A stretch of DNA of 64,000 bases from a gamma proteobacterium symbiont of Stewartia floridana (GTDB lineage Bacteria; Pseudomonadota; Gammaproteobacteria; Chromatiales; Chromatiaceae), in NCBI GenBank assembly GCA_003676145.1, contig NAUB01000023.1:1-64000 (forward strand), read 5' to 3'. The notes under the pieces were generated by a model. It was given only the letters and a program-made list of their open reading frames with translations, was not told the origin of the DNA and made no database searches. This document shows, piece by piece, positions 1-7,882 of the stretch (the first letter of the stretch is position 1; every line of letters begins with the position of its first letter). A program made the position numbers and the translations under genes.

Positions 1-14
1 AGATCCAGTGATAA

Positions 15-114
15 GCCGCGAATCAACGCCAAGCACCGCAATAGGCCGCAAATGACTTTTACAGTGCAGCCACTATTTGCGTGAATTCGCGGTGATTCGC
101 GTGCATTTGCGGTT
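15..114. repeat. Dispersed inverted repeat, family 1, copy A
   Basis: The two arms are built from variants of cgcaaatgaacgcgaat and its complement, separated by about 30 bases. The same unit, with the same spacer, recurs at 269-367, so this is half of a local duplication with a period of about 254 bases. Related units occur elsewhere in the window (9162-9260, 28912-29000, 46804-46870, 60267-60500). All copies lie between genes. It resembles a REP/MITE-type element; mobility is not shown. Confidence 0.8.
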
Positions 115-168
115 AGTCGATCAAGGTGACCCGAAGTTTAAAGACTTGGTTTCAAACCTCATTCCGAC

Positions 169-254
169 CTATCCACTGATATCCCCGATGCAGATCATAT
201 GACGGAGCTCGGCATAGCTGACAGGGCGATCACTCAGGGCCGTAACGCCGCTGC
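169..254 (-). pseudogene. Decayed tail of a second macrodomain gene
   Basis: About 60 bases from position 165 align without gaps at roughly 70 percent identity to the 3' end of the macrodomain gene beginning at 419, including the stop codon (complement of cta at 169-171) and the segment around gagctc. Read on the minus strand it ends in a peptide that keeps only a few positions of the intact protein's tail. Upstream it runs directly into repeat copy B at about 255, so only a C-terminal fragment remains. This is best explained by a tandem duplication of repeat plus gene end, followed by decay. Confidence 0.6.
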
Positions 255-268
255 AGATCCAGTAATAT

Positions 269-367
269 GCGGCGAATCAACGCCAAGCACCGCAATAGGC
301 CGCAAATAACTTTTACAGTGCAGCCACTATTTGCGTGAATTTGCGGTGACTGGCGTGAATTTGCGGT
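269..367. repeat. Dispersed inverted repeat, family 1, copy B
   Basis: Near-identical to copy A (15-114) including its central spacer (acttttacagtgcagccac). It lies just downstream of the macrodomain gene end. The 1-422 stretch holds no other gene: it is these two repeats plus the gene-tail remnant between them. Confidence 0.8.
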
Positions 368-422
368 TAATCGATAAGCCTGAACCAGTGCCTGAAGGCT
401 TTGACTTAAGCGCCATACCGGC

Positions 423-932
423 CTATTCCCTGATACACCCGGAACAGAGGCTTTGATAGAGCTCCGCATCAGCTTCACTGAAACAGCAGGCGATGATGCG
501 CTGGAAGCGTTCCTGCCAGGCCTGCATCACCGACAGCGCGATCTCAGCCGCCTCGGACTTGGGATAACCGTAGACGCCTGTACTGATGCCGGGGAAGGCG
601 ATCTGCTGCAGCTTATGTTGCGACGCCAGGGCGAGGCTGTTCTCGTAACAGGCCCGAAGCAGTTTCGGCTCACCCAAGGTGCCACCCTGCCATATCGGCC
701 CCACTGTATGAATCACCCATTTGGCAGGCAGCTTGTAACCGGGCGTCAGTTTCGCCTCGCCTACCTGGCAGCCACCGAGGGTTCGGCAGTAGTCGAGCAG
801 TTCCCCACCGGCGGCCCGGTGGATAGCCCCATCCACGCCCCCACCGCCGAGCAGGGTTGAGTTGGCGGCATTGACGATAACATCGACTTCCAGGCAAGTG
901 ATGTCTGCCGTTACAATATGTATCTGACCCAT
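423..932 (-). CDS. Macrodomain protein, O-acetyl-ADP-ribose deacetylase type
   Basis: A 169-residue single-domain protein of the YmdB/MacroD type, which removes ADP-ribose-linked groups such as the acetyl of O-acetyl-ADP-ribose in the cytoplasm. The start [12 protein letters not shown], the ADP-ribose-binding loop [18 protein letters not shown] (residues about 21-38) and the phosphate-binding loop [10 protein letters not shown] (about 114-123) are the family signatures, and the length is normal. The gene stands alone, with no ADP-ribosyltransferase partner nearby. The region downstream of its stop carries a duplicated, decayed copy of its own 3' end. Family assignment is firm; the exact substrate is inferred. 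Confidence 0.93.
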   Translation of the reverse strand: MGQIHIVTADITCLEVDVIVNAANSTLLGGGGVDGAIHRAAGGELLDYCRTLGGCQVGEAKLTPGYKLPAKWVIHTVGPIWQGGTLGEPKLLRACYENSLALASQHKLQQIAFPGISTGVYGYPKSEAAEIALSVMQAWQERFQRIIACCFSEADAELYQSLCSGCIRE

Positions 933-1062
933 AGCCTTATTAACCTGGTGACCAATCGTTCACTTTCAGCCGCAGTAAGCCGGGTTAATAGTATAAGCTC
1001 AATCCCTAAGCGGCCTCCAATCAGGTAGAATCCTCAACTTCTACAAGTCACAACAACACCCC

Positions 1063-1410
1063 ATGTCCTACTCAACACTCAATCTGTTACTGCTGCTGAT
1101 GCTGGTTGCCTGGTTCTGGCGGGACAGTCTAAAAGTCAGAGAGGTGGCGATCCGCATCAGCCGCAGCAGTTGCCAGAGCCACGGGGTTCAGTTTCTTGAT
1201 CAGACGGTGGCACTGCACCGGTTGGGAGTCCGCTGGTTGCGCAGTGGTCCGAAACTGCGACGGGTCTACGCCTTTGACTACAGCCTTGAGGGATCGGGAC
1301 GAAGAACCGGCTATCTGGTGATGCTGGGCATCCACAATGTGAGTCTGCACATGGATATCCCTCAGCCGCCACAAGCCGCAGCCGAATCATCGGAACAGCA
1401 GCAGGATTGA
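1063..1410 (+). CDS. DUF3301 family protein
   Basis: A 115-residue protein with one N-terminal hydrophobic segment (residues about 5-19, LNLLLLLMLVAWFW), followed by a small domain ending in an acidic, glutamine-rich tail. The RDSLKVREVAI... and RVYAFDYSLEGSGR segments match the DUF3301 family, small single-pass proteins of unknown function common in Gammaproteobacteria. It converges on sspB with only one base between the stop codons. No function can be assigned. Confidence 0.75.
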   Translation: MSYSTLNLLLLLMLVAWFWRDSLKVREVAIRISRSSCQSHGVQFLDQTVALHRLGVRWLRSGPKLRRVYAFDYSLEGSGRRTGYLVMLGIHNVSLHMDIPQPPQAAAESSEQQQD

Positions 1411-1411
1411 A

Positions 1412-1810
1412 CTATTTGACGACCTTCAGCGCCGGACGGCTGCTGGGTGGTTTGGGATCCGGATCGTCTTCCGGTTCGCTGTCGCTATCCACTTCCTCTT
1501 CCGGAAACAGCATACCCTGGCCATTCTCCTTGGCGTAGATCCCCATTACCGCCCCTGGTGGGATGAGGATCTCTTCCTCAGCCCCCCTGAAGCGGGCACT
1601 GAAGCTGATCCAATCGTTGCCCAGCTCCAGCCCGAATACGGCGGATGGATCCACATTCAGAATGATGCGTCCGTTTTCAACGAACTGCATCGGCACCACC
1701 GCCCCCTGATACTCCGCATTGACCATCAGATAGGGGGTTTTGCCATTATCCACCAACCACTCATAGAGGGCGCGGATCAGATAGGGACGATTGGATGTCA
1801 TCTCTGACAT
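1412..1810 (-). CDS. sspB: ClpXP protease specificity-enhancing factor SspB
   Basis: A 132-residue adaptor that tethers ssrA-tagged substrates to ClpX. The N-terminal fold (MTSNRPYLIRALYEWLVDN, then TPYLMVNA) and the conserved FSARFRG segment are SspB hallmarks. After an acidic linker rich in D, E and P, the extreme C-terminus RPALKVVK is the typical ClpX-docking tail. As in most Gammaproteobacteria it follows sspA on the same strand, but here about 245 bases holding an inverted-repeat element separate them. A second in-frame start lies three codons in (1801). Confidence 0.96.
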   Translation of the reverse strand: MSEMTSNRPYLIRALYEWLVDNGKTPYLMVNAEYQGAVVPMQFVENGRIILNVDPSAVFGLELGNDWISFSARFRGAEEEILIPPGAVMGIYAKENGQGMLFPEEEVDSDSEPEDDPDPKPPSSRPALKVVK

Positions 1811-1815
1811 GGCTT

Positions 1816-2056
1816 AACCTGGAATCCGTAGATGGACAGGGTGAAGTGTGCGCTTGTGGGGGTGCAGGGCAAGGCGCAACGACGCGCAATAGCCCTCTAT
1901 TGCAAGGAGTTGCAACGCCGCCATGCGCCGCCACAAGCGTACAATTCGCCCTGTAGCGTGATTCACCCAGCGGGTAATACCCTTTATCGAACACTTATTC
2001 ATTTCATGCTTCAACACAAGTAGCAGAATGGAGCGGTCAACTGCGGATTCCAGGTT
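1816..2056. repeat. Nested inverted-repeat element between sspA and sspB
   Basis: Perfect 13-base outer arms (aacctggaatccg at 1816-1828, complement at 2044-2056) enclose a second imperfect palindrome of about 24 bases per arm (1836-1859 and 1931-1954, acagggtgaagtgtgcgctt and its near-complement). Inside that is a third pair around ggcgcaacgacgcgcaatag and ctattgcaaggagttgcaac (1873-1917). The RNA would fold as one long cruciform or hairpin. The right outer arm overlaps the sspA stop codon. No coding capacity is seen. It has MITE-like architecture, but mobility is inferred. Confidence 0.75.
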
Positions 2057-2679
2057 TATCCGCGCATTTCCTGTTCAGCTTCGGACAGGCTCTTGATGAA
2101 TGACTCTTTCTCAAACAGGCGCTTGGAGTATTCATGCAGGCCTTTGGCGCTGGCCGGAATCTCGATGCCCATCTCAGGCAGGCGCCACAGCAGCGGTGCG
2201 ATGGCACAATCCACCAGGGAGAACTCGTCGCTCATGAAGAAGGGCTTGGCACCGAATACCGGCGCGGTGGAGATCAGACTCTCACGCAGCTCTTTGCGAG
2301 CCTTTGCCGCCTCTTTCTTACCACTCAGAATGATATCCAACTGACGATACCAGTCTGTCTCAACCCGGTACATCAGCAGACGCGACGTGGAACGGGAGAC
2401 AGGATCGACAGGTAACAGGGGCGGATGGGGAAACCGCTCATCCAGATACTCCATGATGATGCGGGACTCATACAGCTTGAGATCCCGGTCCACCAGGGTG
2501 GGAAGGGTTCCGTAGGGATTCAGCTCCATCACCTCTTCGGGCACGTTCAGCGGATCGATATCCTCCACTTCGTAGGTGATGTTTTTTTCCGCCAGTACCA
2601 TCCTGACCCGGTGGCAGTAGGGGTCCGTCGGATCCGAATAGAGGGTCATCACTGAGCGTTTATTCGCAACTGCTGCCAT
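2056..2679 (-). CDS. sspA: Stringent starvation protein A (GST-fold RNA polymerase partner)
   Basis: A 207-residue protein with a thioredoxin-like N-terminal domain (MTLYSDPTDPYCHRVRMVLA, residues about 11-30) and an all-helical GST-like C-terminal domain. This is the normal length for SspA, which binds RNA polymerase and affects acid and starvation responses rather than acting as a glutathione transferase. PYGTLPTLVDRDLKLYESRIIMEYLDERFPHPPL-type GST motifs are clear. It lies downstream of petABC and upstream of sspB on the same strand, the usual order. A terminator hairpin separates it from petC. Confidence 0.96.
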   Translation of the reverse strand: MAAVANKRSVMTLYSDPTDPYCHRVRMVLAEKNITYEVEDIDPLNVPEEVMELNPYGTLPTLVDRDLKLYESRIIMEYLDERFPHPPLLPVDPVSRSTSRLLMYRVETDWYRQLDIILSGKKEAAKARKELRESLISTAPVFGAKPFFMSDEFSLVDCAIAPLLWRLPEMGIEIPASAKGLHEYSKRLFEKESFIKSLSEAEQEMRG

Positions 2680-2752
2680 TTATTGCCTCTCTCCAAAACT
2701 TCTGACACGCCATCGACGATTGGATTTTGTGCAGATTTAATCGTTTTCACAT

Positions 2753-2793
2753 AAAAAAAGGCGCACAGTATAACGCAACTGTGCGCCTTTTTG
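2753..2793 (-). terminator. Terminator between petC and sspA
   Basis: A 13-base stem, aaaaaggcgcacag pairing with ctgtgcgccttttt around a 10-base loop, with A/T runs on both sides. It lies 22 bases downstream of the petC stop on the minus strand and could work in both directions. The sspA promoter must lie in or after it. Confidence 0.85.
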
Positions 2794-2814
2794 TCAGTTA
2801 TACCAGAATCCGCT

Positions 2815-3552
2815 CTAGTGAACGTCCTTCCAGTACTCCTTTTTGAGCAGGTAGGACATCACGAAGAACACGGCGATGAACAGCAACACCCAGACACCCA
2901 GACGCTTTCTCTCCATCTGAATCGGCTCACCGATGTAGCTCAGGAAGGCGGTAATATCACGCGCAACCTGATCGAACTCTTCCGGGCTCATGGTGCCTTC
3001 ACCGGCCGGCTCCAGGCGTTCCAGGACTTCGGTTTCAGTACCGTTGTGGACCTCGGTCTTGTAGATCGCTTTCTGATCACCCTGCAACTGCCACAGCACA
3101 TTCGGCATGCCCACATCGGGGAAGACCCGGTTGTTGACACCGAATGGACGCTTCTCATCCAGGTAGAAGCCACGCAGGTAGGTGTAGAGCCAGTCCACGC
3201 CACGGGCACGGGCGATGACACTCAGATCCGGTGGCGGATTACCGAACCACTCAGTCCCTTTCTCGGCGGTCATGGCGATGTTCATGGTGTCACCGATCTT
3301 GTCGGTGGTGAACATCAGATTATCGATGACCTCCTGCTCGGTCAGACCCAGATCCTTCGCCATACGGTTGTAGCGCTGATACTTGGCCGAGTGACAACTC
3401 AGGCAGTAGTTCATGAAGTACTTGGCACCACGCTGCAAAGAGGCCTGATCGCTCAGATCGATGTCTGCGTCGTCCAGCGGCACACCGCCACCGGCTGCCA
3501 GCCCGAGCATCGGGGTCACGGCTAATAAGAATGCAACAATCAGCTTTTTCAT
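2815..3552 (-). CDS. petC: Ubiquinol-cytochrome c reductase, cytochrome c1 subunit
   Basis: A 245-residue membrane-anchored c-type cytochrome of complex III that passes electrons from the Rieske protein to soluble cytochrome c. It has a cleavable signal peptide (MKKLIVAFLLAVTPMLGLAA), the haem-binding CLSCH motif at residues 50-54, a conserved VGMPNVLW segment carrying the likely axial Met, and a C-terminal anchor (about 220-238). Its start codon overlaps the petB stop (ATGA), so the three pet genes are translationally coupled. It is the last gene of the operon and is followed by a terminator. Confidence 0.97.
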   Translation of the reverse strand: MKKLIVAFLLAVTPMLGLAAGGGVPLDDADIDLSDQASLQRGAKYFMNYCLSCHSAKYQRYNRMAKDLGLTEQEVIDNLMFTTDKIGDTMNIAMTAEKGTEWFGNPPPDLSVIARARGVDWLYTYLRGFYLDEKRPFGVNNRVFPDVGMPNVLWQLQGDQKAIYKTEVHNGTETEVLERLEPAGEGTMSPEEFDQVARDITAFLSYIGEPIQMERKRLGVWVLLFIAVFFVMSYLLKKEYWKDVH

Positions 3553-4790
3553 TCGGTCACCCTCTCTGGCACGGGTTTGGTATTGTCCATCTTGCTGTAG
3601 ATCGGCATCAGCAGGAAGAAGGCGAAGTAGTAGATGGTGCCGATCTGCGCCAACAGCTTGTAGAGGTCAGTGGTCGGCTGAGTACCCAGATAGCCCAGCA
3701 GAATGAAGTTGACCACGAAGATCCAAAGCATCGCTTTATAAAGCCCGCCTTTGTAACGGATCGACTTGACTGGGCTGCGATCCAGCCAGGGCAGGAAGAA
3801 CATGATCAGGATCGAGGCAAACATCGCCACCACACCCGGGAAGGCCGAGCCGGCAATCGAGGGCACAGCACGCAGAATCGCGTAGAACGGAGTGAAGTAC
3901 CACACCGGTGCGATATGCTCAGGGGTCTTCAGCGGGTTGGCTGGCTCAAAGTTCGGATGCTCGATGAAGTAGCCACCCATCTCCGGCGCGAAGAAGACCA
4001 CCGCGGCGAAGAGGAACAGGAATCCGGCAACACCGGCAATATCCTTCACCGTGTAGTAGGGGTGAAAAGGAATGCCGTCGGCAGGCGCTTTGTCAGACCA
4101 GCGGTTGCCCTTGGGTCCTTTCTTGATCTCCACACCGTCCGGGTTGTTGGACCCGACTTTGTGAAGCGCAACGATGTGGATGAACACCAGTGCGGCCAGG
4201 ACGAAAGGCAGCAGGAAGTGCAGCGCAAAGAAACGGTTAAGGGTCGCATCGGAGATGACATAGTCACCACGTACCCAGACACCCAGATCGGGACCGATCA
4301 CCGGTACCGCAGAGAACAGGTTGACGATAACCTGGGCGCCCCAGTAGGACATCTGACCCCAGGGCAGCAGATAACCGAAGAAGGCGGTCGCCATCATCGC
4401 CAGGTAGATGATCACACCGATGATCCACAGCAGCTCTCTTGGCTTACGGTATGAACCGTACATCAGACCACGGAACATGTGCAGATAGATCACCACGAAG
4501 AAGGCTGAAGCACCGGTTGAATGCATGTAACGAATCAACCAGCCCCAATCCACATCACGCATGATGTATTCCACAGAACCGAATGCCAGCTCCGCATCAG
4601 GCTTGTAGTTCATCGCCAGCCAGACGCCGGTGAGGATCTGAATAACCAGTACCAGCAGAGCGAGTGAGCCCATGAAGTACCAGAAGTTGAAGTTCTTGGG
4701 GGCGTAGTATTGCGCCAGGTGCTCGTTCCAGACCTTGGTCGCCGGATAGCGGTCGTCTATCCAAGTCATAAAATTTTTCATCATACTCAT
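3549..4790 (-). CDS. petB: Ubiquinol-cytochrome c reductase, cytochrome b subunit
   Basis: A 413-residue integral membrane protein that holds the two b haems and both quinol/quinone sites. It has the usual multiple membrane spans, the histidine-bearing segments RYMHSTGASAFFVVIYLHMFRG and LHFLLPFVLAALVFIHIVALH (each read in parts), and a PEWYF-type Qo motif, here seen as PVWYFTPFYAILR. The variant PVW in place of PEW is visible: the glutamate usually placed in the Qo pocket is valine, as in some bacterial cytochromes b. Starts and stops overlap petA and petC by ATGA. Confidence 0.97.
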   Translation of the reverse strand: MSMMKNFMTWIDDRYPATKVWNEHLAQYYAPKNFNFWYFMGSLALLVLVIQILTGVWLAMNYKPDAELAFGSVEYIMRDVDWGWLIRYMHSTGASAFFVVIYLHMFRGLMYGSYRKPRELLWIIGVIIYLAMMATAFFGYLLPWGQMSYWGAQVIVNLFSAVPVIGPDLGVWVRGDYVISDATLNRFFALHFLLPFVLAALVFIHIVALHKVGSNNPDGVEIKKGPKGNRWSDKAPADGIPFHPYYTVKDIAGVAGFLFLFAAVVFFAPEMGGYFIEHPNFEPANPLKTPEHIAPVWYFTPFYAILRAVPSIAGSAFPGVVAMFASILIMFFLPWLDRSPVKSIRYKGGLYKAMLWIFVVNFILLGYLGTQPTTDLYKLLAQIGTIYYFAFFLLMPIYSKMDNTKPVPERVTE

Positions 4791-5386
4791 GAGGATGAAC
4801 CTCCGTCGGCACCGACCAGAATCTTCGTATCAGAGAGATACTGGTAAGGGGGAATTTCCAGGTTTTTCGGTGCAGGCACACCGGCGTAGACACGACCAGC
4901 CAGGTCGAATCGCGAACCGTGGCAAGGACAGAAGAAGCCCCCTACCCAATCAGGGCCGAGATCCTCGGGAGCCACTTCGGGACGGTAGGTGGGAGAACAA
5001 CCCAGATGAGTACAGATACCCACTGCGACAAGATACTTGTCGTTGACAGCCCGGGTCGGGTTTTTGCAGTAGTCTGGCTGCTGTCCGGTATCGTCGGAGT
5101 TGGGATCGGCCAGACCGCCATCCAGGGATGGCAGATCAGCAAGGTTCTTATCGGTACGATGAACGATCCAAACCGGCTTTCCGCGCCATTTTACCCGCAT
5201 CAGCTGACCCTCTTCGAGTTTGCTGATATCGGCCTCAACCGGCGCACCTGCCGCCTTGGCCTTCTCACTGGGGGCCCAGGCCGCCAGAAATGGATAGATC
5301 ACGAAACCGGCACCAACCGCTCCGACCGCACTGGTAGCAAGCGTAAGGGTACGCCGCTTCTTTAAATCAACGCCATCTGCGCTCAT
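4787..5386 (-). CDS. petA: Ubiquinol-cytochrome c reductase, Rieske iron-sulfur subunit
   Basis: A 199-residue protein with a twin-arginine-like N-terminus (KKRRTLTLATSAVGAVG) leading into one membrane anchor, then the Rieske fold. The [2Fe-2S] ligand boxes CTHLGC and CPCHGS are intact. The start at 5386 (MSADGVDLKKRR) was chosen over an upstream in-frame start at 5452 because it gives the normal length, a compact pre-anchor region and a GGGGAG ribosome site. It is the first gene of petABC, transcribed leftward. Confidence 0.96.
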   Translation of the reverse strand: MSADGVDLKKRRTLTLATSAVGAVGAGFVIYPFLAAWAPSEKAKAAGAPVEADISKLEEGQLMRVKWRGKPVWIVHRTDKNLADLPSLDGGLADPNSDDTGQQPDYCKNPTRAVNDKYLVAVGICTHLGCSPTYRPEVAPEDLGPDWVGGFFCPCHGSRFDLAGRVYAGVPAPKNLEIPPYQYLSDTKILVGADGGSSS

Positions 5387-5557
5387 AACTTTATGGACTC
5401 CCCGGATACTGTCATGAGCCTTCGAAGCCGAAACGGCCCCTTCCCAGCCCACATTTTCAGGACATTAGAATATACTTACATAAAACAATGAAAATTAACC
5501 GCGCATTCTCCACAATGTGACCATGTTGGTCAAGGCGCATTCACATGGCGGAGATAA

Positions 5558-5596
5558 AAAAAACCCTGTAATGCCACTGCATTTAAACAGGGTTTT
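5558..5596 (-). terminator. Terminator downstream of the NIF3-like gene
   Basis: The stem aaaaccctgt/acagggtttt has a 17-base loop. One arm overlaps the last codons of the NIF3-like gene (the C-terminus ENPV). On the minus strand the stem is followed by a T-run (the a-run at 5556-5563), so it terminates that gene before petA. Confidence 0.75.
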
Positions 5597-6335
5597 CAAT
5601 ATCGCAAAAGCGCCATTCCAGCTGATGATGCTCAGCCAAATGGCGCCCCAGGGCCTCAACCCCATAACGCTCTGTTGCGTGGTGACCTGCCGCAAAATAG
5701 TGGATATCGAGCTCTCTGGCCAGGTGCACCGTGGGTTCTGACACCTCACCGGATATATAGGCATCGAGCCCCAGAGCGGCCGCCTGATCGATGTAACCCT
5801 GGGCCGCACCGGTGCACCAGCCAAGCCGCTTGATCTGTGGCCGCTCGGCACGGATATGCAGTGGCTCCCTGCCGAGAACCTGAGCCAGCTTTGTATTCAG
5901 ATATTGCGGCGACTGGGGCTGAACGAACTCAGCCGTCCATACCAGGCCCTGACCAGCGGTTGAAGCTTGCGCCTCGGGCAGGCCCAGCAGGTTGCCCAAC
6001 TGGCGGTTGTTGCCAAACTCATCATGAGCATCCAGTGGCAGATGGTAGGCGAGCAGGCTGATGCCCTGACGATAGAGGCTGGCAATCCGCCGCCCCTTGA
6101 TACCGCGCAACGGCTGTGACTCACCCTTCCAGAAATAGCCGTGATGGACCAGCAAGGCATCCGCCCCCCAGTCTGCAGCCGCATCGATCAGCGCCTGACT
6201 GGCGGTCACTCCCACCATCAACTTGGCAACCGTGTCGCTGGCCTCGACCTGAATGCCGTTAGGGCAGTAGTCATCGAAGCTATCCGCATCCAACAGTTGG
6301 TTACAGTAGTTTTCAAGCGTTATCAGTTCAATCAT
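5583..6335 (-). CDS. NIF3-like dinuclear metal-centre protein (YbgI family)
   Basis: A 250-residue cytoplasmic protein of the NIF3/YbgI family, which binds two metal ions. YbgI homologues form toroidal hexamers, and a GTP cyclohydrolase-like role has been suggested but not established. The metal-binding signatures LLVHHGYFW (about residues 61-69), YHLPLDAHDEFGNN (about 97-110) and FAAGHHATERYG (about 214-225) are all present. It is divergent from the downstream HtrA gene and precedes petABC, the same neighbourhood as in Pseudomonas. Confidence 0.9.
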   Translation of the reverse strand: MIELITLENYCNQLLDADSFDDYCPNGIQVEASDTVAKLMVGVTASQALIDAAADWGADALLVHHGYFWKGESQPLRGIKGRRIASLYRQGISLLAYHLPLDAHDEFGNNRQLGNLLGLPEAQASTAGQGLVWTAEFVQPQSPQYLNTKLAQVLGREPLHIRAERPQIKRLGWCTGAAQGYIDQAAALGLDAYISGEVSEPTVHLARELDIHYFAAGHHATERYGVEALGRHLAEHHQLEWRFCDIENPV

Positions 6336-6499
6336 GTTATGTTTGCCTGCTATGGGGCTCTACCGGAGCCAGACGTGCTCTCTTACTAAGGTATCGAGCA
6401 CGATCCAGCGACTTTGTAACTTTTTCTCGACCATCAACTCAGCCTAAACTTTGTTCTATAGCTGCCAGAAGTAACGTTTTTATCACACTAGATCATCCG

Positions 6500-7669
6500 A
6501 TGCGTATGCAAAGATTGCTATCACTTCTACTCACGGCCCTGACCGCCGGTCTGGCAGGGGCCATCGTTGTTCTGTTTTTGATGCCTGAACGCACATTAGC
6601 GCCGCAAACGGCAGCTCCTCCCGCCGTGACGACTGCCAATCAACCGAACATCAACCTGCCCAGGGAGTCCGGTCCGGTATCCTATGCGGAGGCGGTCGAG
6701 CGGGCTGCTCCATCGGTGGTCAATATCTTCTCCACGAAAATCACCACCGAATCCCAGGCGATGCGCTTCAAGGATCCGGTATTGCAGCACCTGTTCGGCA
6801 GTATTCTGCCGGAAAAGACCCGTCAACGCCTGGATACCAGCCTCGGCTCCGGGGTGATCATCACGGAAGACGGCTACATGCTGACAAACCACCATGTGAT
6901 CGATGGTGCCGACGAGATCAAGGTGGTGCTGGCCAATGGTCAGAGTGTCAGCGTCAGTGTGGTGGGCAGTGATGCGGAATCCGATGTGGCGGTGCTGAAG
7001 ATCAATAGCGAAGAAACCCTGCAACCGATTCCGGTTGGCCACTCCAGCACCCAGCAGGTCGGGGATGTGGTGCTCGCCATCGGCAATCCGTTCGGTGTGG
7101 GACAGACCGTGACCATGGGCATTATCAGCGCCACCGGCAGATCAAGACTGGGTATCAGCACCTTCGAGAACTTCATACAAACCGATGCGGCGATCAATCC
7201 GGGCAACTCCGGAGGCGCACTGGTGAATGGCCATGGCGAACTGATTGGCATCAACACCGCCATCTTCTCTCAGACCGGCGGCTCTCATGGGATCGGTTTT
7301 GCCATCCCATTCGATCTGGCCCAGGGCATCATGCAACAGCTGATCGATACTGGACATGTGGTAAGGGGCTGGATCGGTATCCAGGGCCAGGATGTGACGA
7401 AAAAGCTGTCTGAAGCCTTCGGCCTGCACATCGAAGACGGCGTTCTGGTGACCGGGGTGCTGGAAGACGGCCCGGCAAGCAGAGCCGGCTTACGGCCCGG
7501 TGATGTAATCACCAGCATCAATCAGATCCAACTGAATAACTCCCAGGCCCTGATGCAGCACATTGCTGGCCTGCCACCCGGCACCGAACTGATGATTGGT
7601 GGCTGGCGCGGCAGCGACGCCTTCAATCTGAAAACCGTTTCCGGAGAGCGCCCGGTATTCGACGAGTAG
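6500..7669 (+). CDS. algW: Membrane-anchored HtrA-type serine protease (DegS/AlgW-like)
   Basis: A 389-residue periplasmic protease with one N-terminal membrane anchor (residues about 5-27), a trypsin-like domain and a single C-terminal PDZ domain (about 285-375). The catalytic triad is visible: His132 in LTNHHVI, Asp162 in AESDVAVL and Ser237 in NPGNSGGAL. One PDZ plus an anchor marks the DegS/AlgW class, which senses misfolded outer-membrane proteins and cleaves the anti-sigma factor of an RpoE-type system. The neighbourhood with murA and hisGDC matches that of Pseudomonas algW, hence the symbol. The sigma/anti-sigma genes are not in this window. Confidence 0.9.
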   Translation: MRMQRLLSLLLTALTAGLAGAIVVLFLMPERTLAPQTAAPPAVTTANQPNINLPRESGPVSYAEAVERAAPSVVNIFSTKITTESQAMRFKDPVLQHLFGSILPEKTRQRLDTSLGSGVIITEDGYMLTNHHVIDGADEIKVVLANGQSVSVSVVGSDAESDVAVLKINSEETLQPIPVGHSSTQQVGDVVLAIGNPFGVGQTVTMGIISATGRSRLGISTFENFIQTDAAINPGNSGGALVNGHGELIGINTAIFSQTGGSHGIGFAIPFDLAQGIMQQLIDTGHVVRGWIGIQGQDVTKKLSEAFGLHIEDGVLVTGVLEDGPASRAGLRPGDVITSINQIQLNNSQALMQHIAGLPPGTELMIGGWRGSDAFNLKTVSGERPVFDE

Positions 7670-7882
7670 ATGAGATCTTTCAAGCGGCTGGCCAGCCCTT
7701 GCTAGATCTCTATCACCCGTTAATCATCGGGTTTCAGATCGCGCCTCTCTGGCTATACTGAAACCATGGCCTGACAACCGATTCCGGCACTTCAGTACCA
7801 CTCTGCGGTGAGGCCAACGAGGTTCCCCCGCACGACCGCCGAGCACTCGGGACAGAGAAGAAATTCAATAAGGAGCTGTTTC

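Noticed and set aside
15..367. Possible CRISPR array from the repeated units
   Set aside because: Only two copies, each an inverted pair with an identical spacer; no run of direct repeats with unique spacers.
230..478. 82-codon minus-strand frame across repeat B and the macrodomain gene tail
   Set aside because: It is composed of repeat sequence and the wrong frame of the macrodomain gene.
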